NCBI RefSeq assembly: GCF_023375815.1
Contig: NZ_CP067412.1
Location: forward strand, 5,518,001-5,582,000
DNA: 64,000 nucleotides
Source: Pseudomonas sp. HS6
Lineage (GTDB): Bacteria > Pseudomonadota > Gammaproteobacteria > Pseudomonadales > Pseudomonadaceae
Direction of reading: 5' to 3'
Shown: positions 61,926 through 64,000 of the stretch, one piece after another
How the letters are laid out: every line of letters starts with the position of its first letter
Position numbering within the stretch: the stretch's first letter is position 1
The notes under the pieces: generated by a model
The model's input: only the letters and a program-made list of their open reading frames with translations
What the model was told of the DNA's origin: nothing
The model's database searches: none
Position numbers and translations under genes: made by a program

Positions 61926-63590
61926 TTAGTGGAACAGCACCGCCGTCTTCTGCAGGGTCACCCACACACCCCACGCCAGCGGAATACCGACCACCAGCCA
62001 AGCAGCAACGGCCAACGGCTTGCTGCCCGGCGCGGCTTTCCACTCAAGCACGGTGCTGCTGTCAGCACCCTTGTCGTGGCCCAGCGCCTGTTCGGCAGCC
62101 AGTTCGGCGTCGGTCATGAAGTACTTGTCTGCCACCGGACGTACCAGCAGATTGCACAGGAAACCCAGCACCAGCAGGCCCGCGAGGATGTACAGGGTGA
62201 TGTCGTAAGCCGCCGCGCGCTCAACGCCGATGCTCAACTGATATTCACGCAGGTAGTTCACCAGCACCGGACCCAGCACGCCGGCGGCAGCCCAGGCAGT
62301 CAGCAGACGACCATGGATCGCGCCGACCATTTGCGTACCGAACAGGTCGGCCAGATAGGCCGGAACGGTCGCAAAACCACCGCCGTACATCGACAGGATG
62401 ATGCAGAACGCCGCCACGAACAGCGCAACGTTGCCCAGGTGACCAAGGTTCGGGATCAACGCGTACAGCGCAAAGCCCAGCGCGAAGAACACGAAGTAGG
62501 TGTTCTTGCGGCCCAGATAGTCCGAGAAGGACGCCCAGAAGAACCGGCCGCCGATGTTGAACAAGCTCAGCAGACCGGTGAAGCCCGCCGCAATTGCTGC
62601 GATCGAGGCCAGTTGCCCGGCGTCCAGTTGACCGAACGGCAGATCGACACCGATCAATTTGCCGCCGAACACTTCCTGCAACAGTGGCGAAGCCATGCCG
62701 AGGATGCCGATACCGGCGGACACGTTCAGGCACAGCACCAGCCACACCAGACGGAATTGCGGGGTTTTCCAGGCCACGTTCACGTGAACGTGGCGGTGGG
62801 TGATCATCGCGTTCGCGGCTTTCTTCGCCGGGGCGGTCCAGCCCTCAGGCTTCCAGCCGGTTGGCGGCACGCGGTAGGACAATGCGCCACCGATCATGAA
62901 CACGAAGTAGATCGCGGCCATCACCAGGAAGCTCTGCCATACGCCGACGCTGGTTGGCGAAGCGAAATGGCCCATCAGCGCTGCGGCCAGTGGTGCACCG
63001 ACCATCGCGCCACCACCGAAGCCCATGATCGCCATGCCGGTCGCCATGCCGCGCTTGTCCGGGAACCACTTGATCAGGGTCGAGACCGGCGAGATATAAC
63101 CCAGGCCCAGACCGATACCGCCAATCACGCCGGAGCCGATCCACATCAGCCAGATCTGATGGGTATAGATACCCAACGCAGAAATCAGCAGACCACCGCA
63201 CCAGCACAGTGCCGATACAACGCCGGCCTTGCGTGGCCCGGCGTGTTCGAGCCAGCCACCCCAGATCGCTGCCGAGCAGCCCAGGAAGATGAAGAACAGG
63301 GTGTAAATCCAGCCGAGCATGGAGATCGGCCAGTCGCATTGCGACGAGAAGACTTGTGCGATGAAGCTCATGTCCGGCGCGCAAGCCACCGGAGCGGTGA
63401 TGCCCAGCGCCTTGGACAGCGGCAACCAGAACACGGAAAAACCGTAGGCCATGCCGATGCACAAGTGGATGGCCAGAGCGGCCGGTGGTACCAGCCAGCG
63501 GTTGAAACCGGGCTTGGCGATGATGCGTTCCTTGGACAGGAACGCAGGCTGGGCGGCGCTGAGGCCGTCCGCCGTAATGCTCGTGCTCAT
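61926..63590 (-). CDS. OFA-type MFS transporter (oxalate/formate antiporter family)
   Basis: The 554-residue protein has about 12 membrane segments and OFA features: GFNRWLVPPAALAIHLCIGM near residue 29, CAPDMSFIAQVFSSQCDWPI, and KWFPDKRGMATGMAIMGFGG (about 180-199). The family carries oxalate, formate, and other carboxylates. The ATG at 63590 gives MSTSITADGLS after GGGGGA. The protein has a longer C-terminal extension than classic OxlT. The substrate is not determinable; no oxalate-degrading genes are adjacent. Confidence 0.85.
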   Translation of the reverse strand: MSTSITADGLSAAQPAFLSKERIIAKPGFNRWLVPPAALAIHLCIGMAYGFSVFWLPLSKALGITAPVACAPDMSFIAQVFSSQCDWPISMLGWIYTLFFIFLGCSAAIWGGWLEHAGPRKAGVVSALCWCGGLLISALGIYTHQIWLMWIGSGVIGGIGLGLGYISPVSTLIKWFPDKRGMATGMAIMGFGGGAMVGAPLAAALMGHFASPTSVGVWQSFLVMAAIYFVFMIGGALSYRVPPTGWKPEGWTAPAKKAANAMITHRHVHVNVAWKTPQFRLVWLVLCLNVSAGIGILGMASPLLQEVFGGKLIGVDLPFGQLDAGQLASIAAIAAGFTGLLSLFNIGGRFFWASFSDYLGRKNTYFVFFALGFALYALIPNLGHLGNVALFVAAFCIILSMYGGGFATVPAYLADLFGTQMVGAIHGRLLTAWAAAGVLGPVLVNYLREYQLSIGVERAAAYDITLYILAGLLVLGFLCNLLVRPVADKYFMTDAELAAEQALGHDKGADSSTVLEWKAAPGSKPLAVAAWLVVGIPLAWGVWVTLQKTAVLFH

Positions 63591-63943
63591 TGTGTATCCC
63601 CCAATTATTAGTATGGTTCGCCAGCCACTGCTCACCCCCGGCCTTTATGCACGCAGGCATGACCGTGTTGGTGGGTGAAGCTCCTTGAGGCGCGACCAAA
63701 AGTCGCAGAAGGGCGGACGAACGGGCGAAGGTTACCATCTGCACGTGACAGAAAAACCAAACTGATATCACCTTTTTTGAGTCATCTGATCTCCTGCGAC
63801 TGGGGAACCCTCGTACCGACCGTTGTCGAAGCGCTACACGTGGCGGATCGACAGGTTCCTCAGGACGCCGCACCAGCGCGGGGTTATGCAGCGCTATACT
63901 CCCCGGCTAAATTACGAATTCGACTAACTACAAGGACTCGCCC
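63591..63943. other. 353-base gap before asmA with no gene
   Basis: Small open frames here lack start signals and family features. TATACT at 63895-63900 is a possible -10 for the downstream gene, without a convincing -35. I see no repeats or RNA structure. Confidence 0.5.
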
Positions 63944-64000
63944 ATGAAAGCGTTCGGCAAAATCCTGGGTCTGGTACTTCTCGGGCTGTTGCTGATCATT
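63944..64000 (+). CDS. Probable AsmA-family protein, 5' end only
   Basis: The 19 visible codons (MKAFGKILGLVLLGLLLII) form a signal-anchor helix. AAGGAC precedes the ATG. In pseudomonads an AsmA-family gene lies in this place before mutY, and its N-terminus is of this type as I recall. The rest lies outside the window, so the assignment relies on position and one helix. Confidence 0.5.
   Translation, partial: MKAFGKILGLVLLGLLLII

Overview
The window is chromosomal DNA of a Pseudomonas, most likely of the P. fluorescens group. The basis is high-GC coding on both strands with many mirror ORFs, REP elements of the GTGGGAGC type, recognisable Pseudomonas gene families, and a gene order matching two Pseudomonas neighbourhoods. 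From memory, the left block (about 1-17800) follows the P. aeruginosa PA3271-PA3258 region and the right block (about 20000-64000) follows PA5100-PA5146. Neither match could be checked by alignment here.

Left block. An SSS-domain hybrid histidine kinase (mxtR/crbS type) is cut by the window edge. It is followed by a divergent TetR/MFS pair, a cupin, a TDT transporter, an LplT-like MFS/acyltransferase fusion, a SugE/Gdx guanidinium exporter behind a guanidine-II riboswitch, a BASS transporter and rdgC. Next come two tandem copies of a tRNA-Val(TAC)-tRNA-Asp(GTC) operon, a catalase-like protein coupled to a membrane-anchored di-heme peroxidase, an FKBP lipoprotein, a YkvA-family protein behind a perfect inverted pair of DnaA boxes, a coupled three-gene unit (XRE, unknown, Sel1), and the 5' part of an rhs gene.

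Junction. At about 19915 the rhs gene stops abruptly against the 3'-truncated urocanase gene hutU, which lies on the opposite strand. hutU keeps about 315 of roughly 557 codons and loses the active-site half. hutD, hutC and hutF remain, with HutC-type operators, but no hutH, hutG or hutI is in the window. Either a real rearrangement has broken histidine catabolism, or the assembly is chimeric here. This is the most notable observation in the window.

Right block. After hutF come the lipocalin blc, a small lipoprotein, a PctA-like chemoreceptor, DUF924 with fbp, a DUF2339/DUF3999 membrane pair, glgP, a YkgJ protein, typA, thiI and a nitrogen-control cluster. That cluster comprises glnA with a sigma54 promoter, a MORN protein, two DUF4124 proteins, ntrB-ntrC with its own apparent sigma54 promoter, and an nrsZ-like sRNA driven by a near-consensus sigma54 promoter and built of three tandem units. 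Then come trmL, secB-grxC-yibN, gpmI, an EnvC-like protein with ctpA and a polysaccharide deacetylase, an accessory Vps62-like gene, a solute-binding protein, the hisB-hisH-DUF2164-hisA-hisF operon, an OFA-type MFS transporter and the first 19 codons of a probable asmA. Three MITE-like elements with CCCTCACCC termini sit after the 3' ends of genes.
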